Assembly: GCA_021324795.1 (NCBI GenBank)
Contig: JAJPIK010000124.1
Span: 1-64,000 of the forward strand
Length of the DNA: 64,000 nucleotides
Direction of reading: 5' to 3'
Origin: Chloroflexota bacterium
Lineage (GTDB): Bacteria; Chloroflexota; UBA6077; FW602-bin22; CADDYW01
The position numbers were made by a program, and so were the translations under genes. The notes under the pieces were generated by a model. It was given only the letters and a program-made list of their open reading frames with translations, was not told the origin of the DNA and made no database searches. Shown in pieces: positions 24,110 to 33,228 of the stretch (position 1 is its first letter; every line of letters starts with the position of its first letter).

Positions 24110-25501
24110 CTATCCCGCAGGAAGCTGTTCGATTCTCTTGAAAAGCCTTAGAACCATCGTGTCCACATCACCTCGCTTTCCTTCCAGCATGAGCGCACGC
24201 TCCACCACCTGGCGTAACGTCGCGAGCGCAACCGCGGGCCGTGTGCGCGCCTGCACGGTGTTTTCTAGCAGCGTAAGCAAGGCCCGGCCCGGAGAAAGCG
24301 TCCGTGGCCGCCAGTGCGCGCCCTTTTGATAGAACGTGTGCACGATCAGACCAACCGGGAGCGGCTCGGTGCCGGCATGGCCGCCAAGCGTTTCCGCGGA
24401 CAATCGCTCGGGGCGCTGGGCCGACGGATCCCGCAAGGAGAGTGGTCTGGGGAATGGGTGGACTCGGCCAGCCGTGTCGAAGACCGCGAACTCGTCGGAA
24501 TAGTAGGTCGCTCCGGCTTGGACTAGCGCCGCTACTAGTGTCGACTTCCCGCTCATACTGCGGCCGGGAAACACGATTGCCTGCCCACGCCAGCCGACAA
24601 CGCCGGCATGCACGAAAAGATGCTCCGGTGCGCGTTGGGCGACCACGGAGTGGAGTCGGGACTCTAGCGCGTCGAACACTGCATTGGTATCGGCGGTTCG
24701 GATCAGCAGCCTCTCCCCCTCGAAACACAGATGGTCCTCTGCTCTACTCGAGTTCGAGTCGGTGCCGCCCACGATAAGTGAGAATACCGAGTCCACCTCG
24801 GGCGTCAGGAGGGGCTTCGCACCGGGCGGCAGGATGCTTCTGAGCCTCTCCATGATGGTCACGTCCGACACCCGGATACGGATTCTCACACCGTGGCTCA
24901 CGAAGCTTATGCCGTCTTCCCAGTCGCTTCCCAGCCGTAGAGGAGGGGCAGGGTCTCCCTGCTGCGCCAGTGCCAGGATGGCGTCCACACCAACCGCGAC
25001 CTCCTCGGCGATCACCCCCCGCTCATCGATCAGATAACCAACCGGGGTGGCGAACATGGCGTAGGCGCGCGATACCTCCCACTGCCGCTGCAAGAGCACA
25101 GGAAAAGAGAAACCGTTCGCATAGGCCTTCGAGCGATTGATCTCGGGGTCGCCCCGGCTCACCATGAGGAATTCCCGGCTTTCGCCACGGCGCTTGCGGT
25201 AGAGGTGAACTAGCTCGGGGGCCAGCGCTTGACATGGGCCACAGCCGGTGTCGGAGAAGATCAGCAGCACTCGCCGTCCACGGAACTCGACTAACGAGCG
25301 CGTGCGTCCCTCGAGATCCGGCAGTGCAAAGTCCGGTGCTTTCGTGCCAATCGGCAGGCCATCGCGAGCTAGGCGGCTCTCCCGGACGGCGAGGCCGACG
25401 CTGCGCGCTCGCTCGGAAGCCGTTTGCTCTTTATGGCGCAACGCCTCGATAGTCAGCTCGGCAATATTGTCAACAGCCTGGGGGGCATCATCGATCGTCA
25501 C
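24110..25501 (-). CDS. Redoxin (MauD/TlpA-like) fused to an HPr-kinase-like ATPase domain
   Basis: 463 residues. Residues 50-180 form a thioredoxin-fold domain with redox motif CGPC (87-90), the entry strand APDFALPDLEG and cis-Pro block ATPVGYLIDERG. Residues 195-460 resemble HPr kinase/phosphorylase-like proteins of RiPP clusters: LFVHAGVVGWRGQAIVFPG, Walker A GRSMSGKST (313-321) and a YYSDEFAVF acidic block. Start GTG 25501 has GAGGTGA 7 bases upstream. The PqqD-Cys-rich gene follows after 35 bases, so they form an operon. The redoxin could set disulfides, and the kinase could phosphorylate the neighbour or its peptide; both are inference. No signal peptide, so cytoplasmic. Confidence 0.8.
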   Translation of the reverse strand: MTIDDAPQAVDNIAELTIEALRHKEQTASERARSVGLAVRESRLARDGLPIGTKAPDFALPDLEGRTRSLVEFRGRRVLLIFSDTGCGPCQALAPELVHLYRKRRGESREFLMVSRGDPEINRSKAYANGFSFPVLLQRQWEVSRAYAMFATPVGYLIDERGVIAEEVAVGVDAILALAQQGDPAPPLRLGSDWEDGISFVSHGVRIRIRVSDVTIMERLRSILPPGAKPLLTPEVDSVFSLIVGGTDSNSSRAEDHLCFEGERLLIRTADTNAVFDALESRLHSVVAQRAPEHLFVHAGVVGWRGQAIVFPGRSMSGKSTLVAALVQAGATYYSDEFAVFDTAGRVHPFPRPLSLRDPSAQRPERLSAETLGGHAGTEPLPVGLIVHTFYQKGAHWRPRTLSPGRALLTLLENTVQARTRPAVALATLRQVVERALMLEGKRGDVDTMVLRLFKRIEQLPAG

Positions 25502-26187
25502 CGCTGTTTCACCTCACGTGCTGCGCTAGCTGCTCGTGTGTCTCCTAGCGATCAATCAGGTGCGCGAATCGAGCCTGACGTTCCTCACGTCCATCGGTCC
25601 GGCGATCGAGCTCTTCAATAGCTACCAGAGCACCCGGGCATGGTTGCATTGCCGTGAAACAACGCATGACCGGAGTGCCGAGATCAGACAACTAAGGAAA
25701 TAGCACCATTCAGGTCGAGGTGTAGGGGAGCCGAGTGACCTCGGTTGTGACCGCGAGCATCCAACCATGCCTCCTGGATTAGACTCGCTACGGAGTGGGA
25801 ATATCTTAAAGTAGATCATCGAACAAGTTGGTGGCCAAGCGAAGCGACGCTTTTTACAACTGGTCGAGCAGATTGTGTTCTTCGGATTATATAGAATAGA
25901 CCGAGGTGAATCAATGATTGAAGGATGTAATCTGGTTGAGTTTCGGTTTTATTTTGGTTGACTGCCGGCTCGGCGGAGATCTCGGCGCGAGGATGGTGGT
26001 GATGGCGAGAGAGGGCAGGGTGAGGAAGCTCCCTGCGCAAAGGAGGAAACTTTGCATTCCGGGCGTGACTTCACTGTCGTCAGAATGAGCAGCAAATGAG
26101 CAGTTTTCGGTCTGGACGAAAAGAATCAGCAGATGCAAACTCTGGTCAGATCGGCCGCTCAGTTCGGAAGTATCGGGAGAGGCGAAC
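25502..26187. other. 686-base gene-free region
   Basis: Between the divergent redoxin-HprK and SRPBCC genes. Base composition drops and several TTATAT/TAGAAT-like stretches occur around 25880-25900, so promoters are likely, but no clear -35/-10 pair stands out. The part from about 26010 to 26090, read on the reverse strand, begins GTCATTCTGACGACAGTGAA and resembles the short dispersed intergenic repeats seen elsewhere. I recognise no gene or structured RNA. Confidence 0.4.
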
Positions 26188-26757
26188 GTGGCGACGAACG
26201 AGTACCACTTTATCACCAAGTGGCGCCTGGAAAGCACGCCGGAGGGGATCTCAGCGATTCTCAGCGACGCGCTTGATTTAGCGCGCTGGTGGCCTTCGGT
26301 GTACCTAGATGTTCGCGAGCTGCGCCCCGGGGATGATCGCGGCATCGGCCGTGAAATCGCCCTCCACACCAAAGGCTGGCTGCCCTATACCCTGCGGTGG
26401 CAATTCAAAGTGACCGAGTCGCGCTACCCCAACGGATTTACGCTCGTCGCGAGCGGAGATCTCGTCGGCCGGGGCATTTGGACCATCGAAGCCGACGGAA
26501 AGTGGGTGGACGTCACCTATGACTGGCTTATCCGTGCCGACAAACCACTCTTACGTTACTTCTCGTTTCTGATGAAGCCGATTTTCGCTGCGAATCATCG
26601 TTGGGCGATGGCGAAGGGCGAGGAAAGCTTGAAGCTCGAGCTTCGGCGGCGGCAAGCTCAGACGCCCGAAGAGTGGGCGAGCATTCCACCGCCGCCACCG
26701 CCAACCTGGCCAACGAAACGCGTCCGGCCACATCCAGAGATCGGTCAGGAGTGGTAG
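26188..26757 (+). CDS. SRPBCC-family (START-like) lipid or ligand-binding protein
   Basis: 189 residues. Strands and helices follow the polyketide cyclase/dehydrase-like helix-grip pattern: TKWRLESTPEGISAILSDA, LARWWPSVYLDVREL, LPYTLRWQFKVTE and a long C-terminal helix. The tail is Pro-rich (IPPPPPPTWP). Members bind hydrophobic ligands; none can be named. GTG 26188 with GAGAGG 6 bases upstream is the start. Confidence 0.8.
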   Translation: MATNEYHFITKWRLESTPEGISAILSDALDLARWWPSVYLDVRELRPGDDRGIGREIALHTKGWLPYTLRWQFKVTESRYPNGFTLVASGDLVGRGIWTIEADGKWVDVTYDWLIRADKPLLRYFSFLMKPIFAANHRWAMAKGEESLKLELRRRQAQTPEEWASIPPPPPPTWPTKRVRPHPEIGQEW

Positions 26758-26948
26758 CTTGAGCAAGGAGGAAAACAATAGTCACGACGGGTAAAATTTC
26801 TCTCCGCCATGGCGGGCCCGGACTTGCGTGCGGAGAATTTCCGCCGCCGCGGCCGCTTGACTCTCGATCAGCTTTTCCCGGCCCTCAGCGGCGACTGGCG
26901 TTCCACTGGTCGATTAGATCACCGATCTGGGCATCAGACAACCGGAAG

Positions 26949-27161
26949 TTAGTCTTCCGTCCCCTTGAAGGCGTTGCCACAGTGCGGACAGCGGAAGTAG
27001 ACCTGTCCAGTCTGCTCGCCGACGCCCATGAATCGTCCCCGAGACTCCCCGCAGACCGGGCAAAAGGGGGCGCGCTGTATCCTCAAGTGGGCGAAAAAGG
27101 CCCAACGTAGGAAGATCATCACGAGTGCTACCGGCACGAGGATCCAAAGAAGAGTAGACAT
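26949..27161 (-). CDS. Small membrane protein with a zinc ribbon
   Basis: 70 residues: an N-terminal membrane helix (MSTLLWILVPVALVMIFLRW) followed by a CPVCGES and CPHCGNAF pair spaced as in a zinc ribbon. It would be anchored with the ribbon in the cytoplasm. No ribosome site is obvious, and the function is unknown. The two CPxC pairs and the clean membrane helix argue that it is a real gene. Confidence 0.65.
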   Translation of the reverse strand: MSTLLWILVPVALVMIFLRWAFFAHLRIQRAPFCPVCGESRGRFMGVGEQTGQVYFRCPHCGNAFKGTED

Positions 27162-27194
27162 GTCACGTATAGTCTACCACGAATCGAGACAACA

Positions 27195-28598
27195 CTAGAG
27201 TGCGTTGGCACTCTCCTGCCCCCGCAAATAATTGAGACTCTCCGCGAACAACCGATCCTCGGGCGCTAATTGCGCTGCTCGGGCGACATCGCGGAGGGCC
27301 TGAGGATCCTTCGGATTCGCCAGGTAGGTAGCCCAGCCACGGAGGTAGTAGGCGGCGGCGAGGTCTGGCTCGGCCTGGAGCGCTAGGGTCGCGCTAGTGA
27401 TGATCTGCTGCTCGAGGCTCTTTTCGAAGCCGTGAGCGACGGTACCGGCGATGAGCGGGGTCGGGAAGCTGAAGATCTGGGCTGGCGTCAGCGGACGCAG
27501 GATGTTTAGCGCGCTCGTGTAATCGCCGTAGAAAACGTCGTCGAGCAAAGGATAAGGGCCTTTCTGCGCTTGCGTGCCGAAGGCGTCGGCGTAAAGACGA
27601 ATGAGGCCGGCGTCACGCGCGATGAGCGGGTCGCCGGGGGCTTGGGCCTGGACGGGAGAGATGGTCGCCTCGGCCTCTTTCCAGAGGCCGGCCTGGGCGA
27701 GCTGAACGGCGCGATTGGTTGGATCACGCCGATCGGTCGGCGCCGAGCTAGGCAGCGGGGCGAGGTCGAGCTGGCTCATTGCTGAGCCGTTCCACTTCAG
27801 AACTTTGAAGCGAAACTTAGCCACGCCGCACGCATGGCAGAAGATCAAGTTATCGCTCTGGTCCAGGATTACCTCGAGCCTGCCATCGCCATCCACGTCG
27901 GCGAGGTGGCTCCGGTTCGGGTTGGCCAGACACTGATGCGCCTGATCTTGTAGACGAGTGCCGTCAAAACTGAGCACGTCAAAACAGCCGGAGTTAGCAC
28001 CGGCCGAACTGAAGACTTGAAGCCAGACGTGCTGGGCATCAAGGTGAACCTCTTTGATCGTTCCTGGCCCGATGAAGTCGCTGGCCGGCAGATCAAGCTG
28101 GCTAAGCTGCTGGAATCCGCTGGCACCTTGCTCAGCATAGATCGCGACAAACTGGGTCTGGTGCGTCGAGAAATTTCGCATGCCCTGGCTGACCACGGCA
28201 AATAGTGATCGACCATCCGGTCCATTTCCTAGCGGCAGCACCTCCACCCCGTGAATGCCGATGCCTCCTTGCGCTGGCGGCGCCGCTGTCGCGGTTGGCG
28301 GCAGGCGGGCCGTGACTGTCGCGATCAGCTTGGATTCAAGGGGGGCGACTGACTCCGTCGTCGCGGCCGGGGGAGAGGGGGGCCACGAGGAGCCATCCCT
28401 ATCCACTGACGGATCCGTTTGACCCGGGCGTGTGGATGCACTGGTCCAGGCGGCGCAGCCGGCAAGGATAAAGACGCTGGCCACGAGCAGGAGAACGAAT
28501 CTTATGCGCGATTGATCGCCCCAAGCACGCTCGTTGGGACTGGTCTCGGGACCAGTCTCGGTGTGAGGAAGGTGCTTCTTTGAGCTTGATCGACACAA
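27195..28598 (-). CDS. Lipoprotein with FG-GAP-like and TPR-like segments
   Basis: 467 residues. A hydrophobic segment ends in lipobox FILAGC, then a Thr/Pro linker. The middle holds an integrin-type calcium loop, LADVDGDGRLEVIL, as in FG-GAP repeats, next to CHACG. The last third has helical TPR-like pairs (AYYLRGWATYLANPKDPQAL). It is anchored outside the cell. TTG 28598 is the best start because GGAGG lies 8 bases upstream; an in-frame ATG 39 bases earlier lacks a site. Function not recognised. Confidence 0.7.
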   Translation of the reverse strand: MCRSSSKKHLPHTETGPETSPNERAWGDQSRIRFVLLLVASVFILAGCAAWTSASTRPGQTDPSVDRDGSSWPPSPPAATTESVAPLESKLIATVTARLPPTATAAPPAQGGIGIHGVEVLPLGNGPDGRSLFAVVSQGMRNFSTHQTQFVAIYAEQGASGFQQLSQLDLPASDFIGPGTIKEVHLDAQHVWLQVFSSAGANSGCFDVLSFDGTRLQDQAHQCLANPNRSHLADVDGDGRLEVILDQSDNLIFCHACGVAKFRFKVLKWNGSAMSQLDLAPLPSSAPTDRRDPTNRAVQLAQAGLWKEAEATISPVQAQAPGDPLIARDAGLIRLYADAFGTQAQKGPYPLLDDVFYGDYTSALNILRPLTPAQIFSFPTPLIAGTVAHGFEKSLEQQIITSATLALQAEPDLAAAYYLRGWATYLANPKDPQALRDVARAAQLAPEDRLFAESLNYLRGQESANAL

Positions 28599-28716
28599 AT
28601 CGTTAGCCTCCGAAGTAATAAAGCCGGAGCGCCCCAAACGTCTGAAATCTTAGCTTTTGGTGGACCGATCGTTCAACTGACTCCGGTATGAGCTGGATAG
28701 ATAATCAAATAGATAA

Positions 28717-29187
28717 TCAACTCTTCGCGACGACGCTTAGCGAGCCGTCTTCCTCGAGAATGGCCAGCTTCACCTCGCTCAAAGTGGCCAGGCCATATGA
28801 GCGCACCGCGGCTAATACTTCGTCTTCGGTGATGCCTTCGCGACGCATGTTCCCTCGTTCCAAGTGACCATTTTGCACAATGACCGTGGGGACACCGGCC
28901 AGCCGCCCTTCGAAGGATGGCATGCGAGTAAAGAGAATCCCGAGCGCCCGATCGGCTAGGAAGAGCGTCCCCGCTGCGACCAGGCCGACTCCGAGATCCC
29001 CGCTGCCATTGGTCATGGCGTTTTGGACGGCGTTGGCCAGGGCGAGCACCAGGACCAGGTCAAACAGGTTCATCCCGCCAACCTGCCTTTTCCCGGTCAG
29101 TCGGATCCCCGCCAGCAGCACTAAGAGCACGACCAGCGTGCGGGCCGCGATTAGACTTAGGAACCACGCCTCGGAGTTTGTCTCCAA
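28717..29187 (-). CDS. DUF421 (YetF-like) membrane protein
   Basis: 156 residues: two or three N-terminal helices, the family motif RLTGKRQVGGMNLFDLVLVL, then the small soluble domain with VIVQNGHLERGNMRREGITE and a final beta strand KLAILEEDGSLSVV. The family is linked to germination and envelope functions in Bacillus; the molecular role is unknown. Nine bases separate it from the upstream paralogue, so both are one transcript. Confidence 0.88.
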   Translation of the reverse strand: METNSEAWFLSLIAARTLVVLLVLLAGIRLTGKRQVGGMNLFDLVLVLALANAVQNAMTNGSGDLGVGLVAAGTLFLADRALGILFTRMPSFEGRLAGVPTVIVQNGHLERGNMRREGITEDEVLAAVRSYGLATLSEVKLAILEEDGSLSVVAKS

Positions 29188-29196
29188 ACATCTCCC

Positions 29197-29739
29197 TCAG
29201 CTAATCCGCAAAGCGCGGAAGTGGTGACGTGTGCGATAGACCGTTGCCCGGATCGGTACGACGCTGATCGTTCCATCCACCTCCAGGACGGCCATCTGCA
29301 CATCTTCCAAATTAGCGATGCCATGTTCGCGGAGCGCGGCCATGATGAGCTCGCGGGTTATTCCCTCTTTCCGCACATTGCTCCCGAGGATTTGACCGTT
29401 CCGGACCAATAACACCGGCTCTCCGATGGCGATATGCTCGAATTTCGGATTGAGCATGAGCAACCAGGTGAAAAACCGATTAAGCGCAAGCAGGGTACAG
29501 GCGGCAACAATCCCGCCAACAAGGGTGTTATCGCTGCCGACCATCGCATTTTGGACCGAATTGGCCAGGACGACGATCAGGACGAGATCGTAGACCGTCA
29601 TCTGGCCAAGCTCTCGCTTTCCCAGGAGTCGGAGTCCAGCCAAGAGAAAGAGATAGATCACTGCGGTCTTGCCGGCGATGACCAGGGCACCAAGCAAATC
29701 TGGATGAGAAAAAACGGCCGCGAGCCAGGTGACAAGCAT
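29197..29739 (-). CDS. DUF421 (YetF-like) membrane protein, paralogue
   Basis: 180 residues with the same plan: membrane part, LRLLGKRELGQMTVYDLVLI, then EPVLLVRNGQILGSNVRKEG and a C-terminal AVLEVDGTISVVP. First gene of a two-gene unit; shares its promoter region with the divergent third paralogue at 29978. The region about 29828-29852 holds a TATAGTATAG-like AT-rich stretch that could be a promoter. Confidence 0.88.
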   Translation of the reverse strand: MLVTWLAAVFSHPDLLGALVIAGKTAVIYLFLLAGLRLLGKRELGQMTVYDLVLIVVLANSVQNAMVGSDNTLVGGIVAACTLLALNRFFTWLLMLNPKFEHIAIGEPVLLVRNGQILGSNVRKEGITRELIMAALREHGIANLEDVQMAVLEVDGTISVVPIRATVYRTRHHFRALRIS

Positions 29740-29892
29740 GCGATAACCTTTCTAACTCATTCCATTCTATGGGGCCCCTTGACGTCAAGTCTGCGTAGAA
29801 TGGGTTGTGGAATGAGTTACTATCAGGCACTATTGGTATTGTATAGTATAGTGTTGTCAGTCGCTCGGGGAGGGGTGATGCCTAGCCTACTG

Positions 29893-29971
29893 GCCCACCG
29901 AAGCAGATGAAATTGGCAGGTAGCCCTCACCCTGATCCTCTTACTCTAGGGGAGAAGGAGCTTCAAAGGGG
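29893..29971 (+). repeat. Dispersed repeat, copy 3
   Basis: Blocks: CCACCGAAGCAGATGAAATT, GGCAGGTAGCCCTCACCC, the core CTCTAGGGGAGAAGG, and a tail GGGGGACAAG that runs directly into the GTG of the next gene. The repeat thus supplies the ribosome-binding sequence of a DUF421 gene. Confidence 0.7.
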
Positions 29972-29977
29972 GACAAG

Positions 29978-30493
29978 GTGCTCGACGAGCTTAGATCGCT
30001 GCCCAAGGTTATCGAGCACACCCTGATCATCTATCTCTTTTTGATCTTTTGCTTCCGCTTCCTCAGTCGCCGCCAGGTGTCCCAGTTTACCCTTATCGAG
30101 CTCGTCGTGATCATGATTCTTGGCAGCGCGGTAGAGACCTCGATGGTTGCCGGTGACACCTCTCTGCTGGCTGGCTTGGTGTCGGCCGGGATTCTGTTTA
30201 TTTGCAACCGACTGCTGACCTTCGCTCTCGAGCGCTGGCGCCGCGCGCGGCGCTTCCTGCTGGGCGGGCCAGTCGTCCTCATTCAAGATGGCCATTTCCT
30301 GCTCAAGCAGCTAAAGGCGTCGGGGCTGACCGAGGCAGAAGTGCTCGCGGCGATTCGGGAACGTGGCTACGCTAGCCCAGCGGAGCTCCGCTACGCCGTG
30401 CTCGAGGTAGACGGCTCGGTCGGTGTCGTTCCGATGGACAAGCCAGTCTACCACCATCGGCGGAATACTCGCCGATCTACTTCCGGACCGTAA
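29978..30493 (+). CDS. DUF421-like membrane protein, third paralogue
   Basis: 171 residues: helices IIYLFLIFCFRFLSRRQVSQ and FTLIELVVIMILGSAVET, then GGPVVLIQDGHFLLKQLKAS and AVLEVDGSVGVVPMDKP. More diverged than the two neighbours. GTG 29978 follows a G-rich sequence donated by the dispersed repeat. Its end overlaps the convergent LCP gene by 17 bases. Confidence 0.85.
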   Translation: MLDELRSLPKVIEHTLIIYLFLIFCFRFLSRRQVSQFTLIELVVIMILGSAVETSMVAGDTSLLAGLVSAGILFICNRLLTFALERWRRARRFLLGGPVVLIQDGHFLLKQLKASGLTEAEVLAAIRERGYASPAELRYAVLEVDGSVGVVPMDKPVYHHRRNTRRSTSGP

Positions 30494-32531
30494 GTGCCAC
30501 CTTTTCCCCGCGCGGAACGGCCAGGCCAGGACGCGGGGACTGGCTCAGCACCGCTCCCAGGGGAATCGCCAAAAGCGGCCGATTCTCCGGCGTCGGGGCA
30601 ACATTCTGATATTCGACGTTACTGACCGTCAATCCCAGCTTCGTCAATGTCTGTTGCGCTTCCTCCATTGGCAACCCGACGAGATTAGGAATCACCACCG
30701 TAGCTTCGGCCCTCGGTAACGGTGTTGGCGTGGCCAGTGTCGAGGTGCGCGTCGACGTAGCGGCCGATGAGGCAACTGGCGATGGTAAGGTGTTCACCGG
30801 CGTAGTTGACGTAATGGATGTACGTGCCCTAATGGCCGGCTTCACGAGTGGTGCCGGTGGCGGAGTTGGCACCGGTGGCGTATATGGCCAGACCCCGAAC
30901 TTGACAACGCCAACCGTGCTGTAGGGCGCGGCCTGATCCCGCGGCGCGTTCACGACCAAATCGGCCTCATCGGTGCCCAGTTGCAGCACAAGCAGGCCAG
31001 AGCCATCCTGCGCACCATTGGTGACATCCAATTGACCGATGCCAAGATCGCCGGTCAACTGTTTGATAACTGCGTTCGCTTGACCACCAGTATGATCGAC
31101 GAGATCGGTGTGATCCTGAACCGAGCCGGTGATTGGATCGCCAACGTGGTAGCCCATAGCGGCCAGGGCATCGCTAACTCGACCGGCCACTCCGGCCACG
31201 CCAGTATCGTTCTCGACAATGATCGTCGTCGAGGCCATCATCGTGGCCGTGGCCGGATCGGTCCATAGCCGCTGCACGAAGGCGCGAATTTGCGCCCAGG
31301 AATGGTCGTTTGAGCTTGGTACGACGATGTAGGTCCCTTCGGGGCCGGTCGCGTCTTCGAGGTAGTTCCCGGTCGTCAGAGCGGTCTGATAGATCTTTAC
31401 GGATTTCCAATCCAGGGCAAGCTGACTCAATTGAGCGACGTTGGGAATCGAATAGTTGGTGTCAACGTGCTGACTGGCAATCGACAGCAACTGGGGTAAG
31501 TGGATGAGCCCACCAGGCTGGAGTAGACGTGTTTTGAACGCCTCGATGATCAGGCGCTGCCGGCGGGAACGGGCGAAGTCGGTACCTTCGTTCAAGTTAT
31601 CGATCGTCTCGCGTGCCCGGGCGTATTCAATCGCTCGCTCGCCATTCATATGCTGGAGTCCCGGCTGAAACCTCACGATCATCCAGCTCGCGTCGATCGA
31701 CGGATCGTCGTTGGCCGGATATTGGGCGGCAAAGCCATCCGGAACGTTTACGTCGATCCCACCGACCGCATCGATCATGTCACGAAAACCTTGAAAGTCC
31801 AGACCAAGATAGTACTGAATCGGGATCCCCAGTAAGCGAGAAACCGTATCCATCGCAAAGTTTCCCGCTCCCTGGTCGCCCTGATAGCGTGCGAGCCGAT
31901 CGGGATATACGGTCGGATCCTTGGCAAAAGCATAGGCAGTGTTGATCTTATTGTAATCGGCGGTCTTCCCGTTAAAGTAAAGCGGAACCCAGCTATCCCG
32001 CGGCAATGAGAGCAAAGTGAGCGTCTTCTGGTTCGGATCGACGATCACAACCATCATCGAGTCGGTCAAGTAGGCCCCATCGTGGCCACCACCGCCATAG
32101 CCGAGGAGCAGGAAGGCGAAGCGCGAATTGCCGACCAGATTACTCGTCGAAGGGACACTCGCGGCCACCGGCGAAGACGTGTCGACGACCGACGGTACGT
32201 CGGCGCCAATCTTCTTCGAAGGCAACGGAGTCGGCGAAGCCGGAACCGGTAATGGCGCGGTCGGCAAAGAATCTGACTGCTGAGACAAACGTCCGGCGCT
32301 GAGCACGACAAGCGGCACTGCTTGGTGAACCGGGGTTAGAAAGTAAAACGGAATCAACCCCAGCGCATAAGTAAGGAGACCGAAAACCGCTGAGCGCATC
32401 ACCCGGGGATGATGGATACGCTTGGACGTTGGGTACGATCGAGCTACTCGTCGTGATCGGAACACGGCAACGCGAAACCTCCGGAGATTCAGCCATGGGG
32501 TGCCTATCTGCTTACCGTAGTAGTGTATCAC
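30477..32531 (-). CDS. LytR-CpsA-Psr (LCP) family protein with LytR_C and PASTA domains
   Basis: 684 residues. One membrane helix near residue 50, a Ser/Pro linker, then the LCP catalytic domain (LTDSMMVVIVDPNQKTLTLL, PRDSWVPL, GLDFQGFRDMIDAVGGIDV, ARARETIDN, FARSRRQRLIIEAF). LCP enzymes attach polymers to peptidoglycan or another wall acceptor. A LytR_C-like domain (IIVENDTGVAGVAGRVSDAL) and a Pro/Thr linker follow, ending in a PASTA-like domain (IPNLVGLPMEEAQQTLTKLG). The LCP-PASTA join suggests binding to wall fragments. Start uncertain: GTG 32531 has no clear ribosome site; GTG 32465 is an alternative. Confidence 0.88.
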   Translation of the reverse strand: MIHYYGKQIGTPWLNLRRFRVAVFRSRRVARSYPTSKRIHHPRVMRSAVFGLLTYALGLIPFYFLTPVHQAVPLVVLSAGRLSQQSDSLPTAPLPVPASPTPLPSKKIGADVPSVVDTSSPVAASVPSTSNLVGNSRFAFLLLGYGGGGHDGAYLTDSMMVVIVDPNQKTLTLLSLPRDSWVPLYFNGKTADYNKINTAYAFAKDPTVYPDRLARYQGDQGAGNFAMDTVSRLLGIPIQYYLGLDFQGFRDMIDAVGGIDVNVPDGFAAQYPANDDPSIDASWMIVRFQPGLQHMNGERAIEYARARETIDNLNEGTDFARSRRQRLIIEAFKTRLLQPGGLIHLPQLLSIASQHVDTNYSIPNVAQLSQLALDWKSVKIYQTALTTGNYLEDATGPEGTYIVVPSSNDHSWAQIRAFVQRLWTDPATATMMASTTIIVENDTGVAGVAGRVSDALAAMGYHVGDPITGSVQDHTDLVDHTGGQANAVIKQLTGDLGIGQLDVTNGAQDGSGLLVLQLGTDEADLVVNAPRDQAAPYSTVGVVKFGVWPYTPPVPTPPPAPLVKPAIRARTSITSTTPVNTLPSPVASSAATSTRTSTLATPTPLPRAEATVVIPNLVGLPMEEAQQTLTKLGLTVSNVEYQNVAPTPENRPLLAIPLGAVLSQSPRPGLAVPRGEKVALTVRK

Positions 32532-32544
32532 ACGCGAGACGAGC

Positions 32545-33081
32545 TTATCTCCCGGGCAGTTGCAGCAAAGCCGCGCGCTGGCGAAAGGTCACTTCGATCT
32601 GGCCGATAGCATTGACCAGAGCGGTTGCCGTTTCGTCGTTCCAAGCGGTCGGGGTCAAAGCAAGGATCTGATCGCGCAGTTCGCCGGCCGGCTCGATCAA
32701 GTTGTAATCGGCAAGGAGAAGCTGATTGAGCAACGTCTGCTCGCGCCGAAAGCGCTCCCACACCGCATCTTGCGTCGGCGCCGAAGCGCTGCGAATGCGC
32801 GTCTCCAGATCAGCAAGTCGTTGCTGGAGCTCGGCGATCTCCTGCAAACGAGCCAAGTGCTCGGGAGGCGGCTCAGGCTGCTCACGGGTCGGCGGGGGAA
32901 TGAAGCGCCGTCGATAGGCGATACGCAACGCGCCGAGCGCGTTCGCCGCTTCGGCCAAGGCACCGGCCGTCTTCTCACGCACCAACAGATCGTCGGCCCG
33001 GGCGCGGTTCTTCTGATCATAAAGATTGTACCCGTAGGCGTTGAGGAGTAAGCTGAGCGAGTGGCGCACTGATTCTGTCAT
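32545..33081 (-). CDS. Coiled-coil protein of unknown function
   Basis: 178 residues, mostly helical, with a heptad-like central segment (LARLQEIAELQQRLADLETR). No signal peptide or membrane helix. ATG 33081 has GAGGTG 6 bases upstream. It sits 13 bases before the LCP gene and after the SPFH gene, in one transcript. I do not recognise a family. The context suggests an envelope-associated role. Confidence 0.65.
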   Translation of the reverse strand: MTESVRHSLSLLLNAYGYNLYDQKNRARADDLLVREKTAGALAEAANALGALRIAYRRRFIPPPTREQPEPPPEHLARLQEIAELQQRLADLETRIRSASAPTQDAVWERFRREQTLLNQLLLADYNLIEPAGELRDQILALTPTAWNDETATALVNAIGQIEVTFRQRAALLQLPGR

Positions 33082-33228
33082 GACATTCACCTCAATAGTT
33101 CCAACCTTTCCCCAGCCTGCTGTCGAACCGGCCACGGTGCTGGTAACCAAAGGATTCCCCCCGACCGACATGAGTGTGCTCCTCGGCAACACCCATGCCC
33201 GAGGCCTCGGACTGAGAGCGATTATCCG

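Noticed and set aside
25502-26187. Structured RNA or riboswitch in the long gap before the SRPBCC gene
   Set aside because: No conserved stem set, tRNA-like fold or known aptamer motif could be seen by eye.
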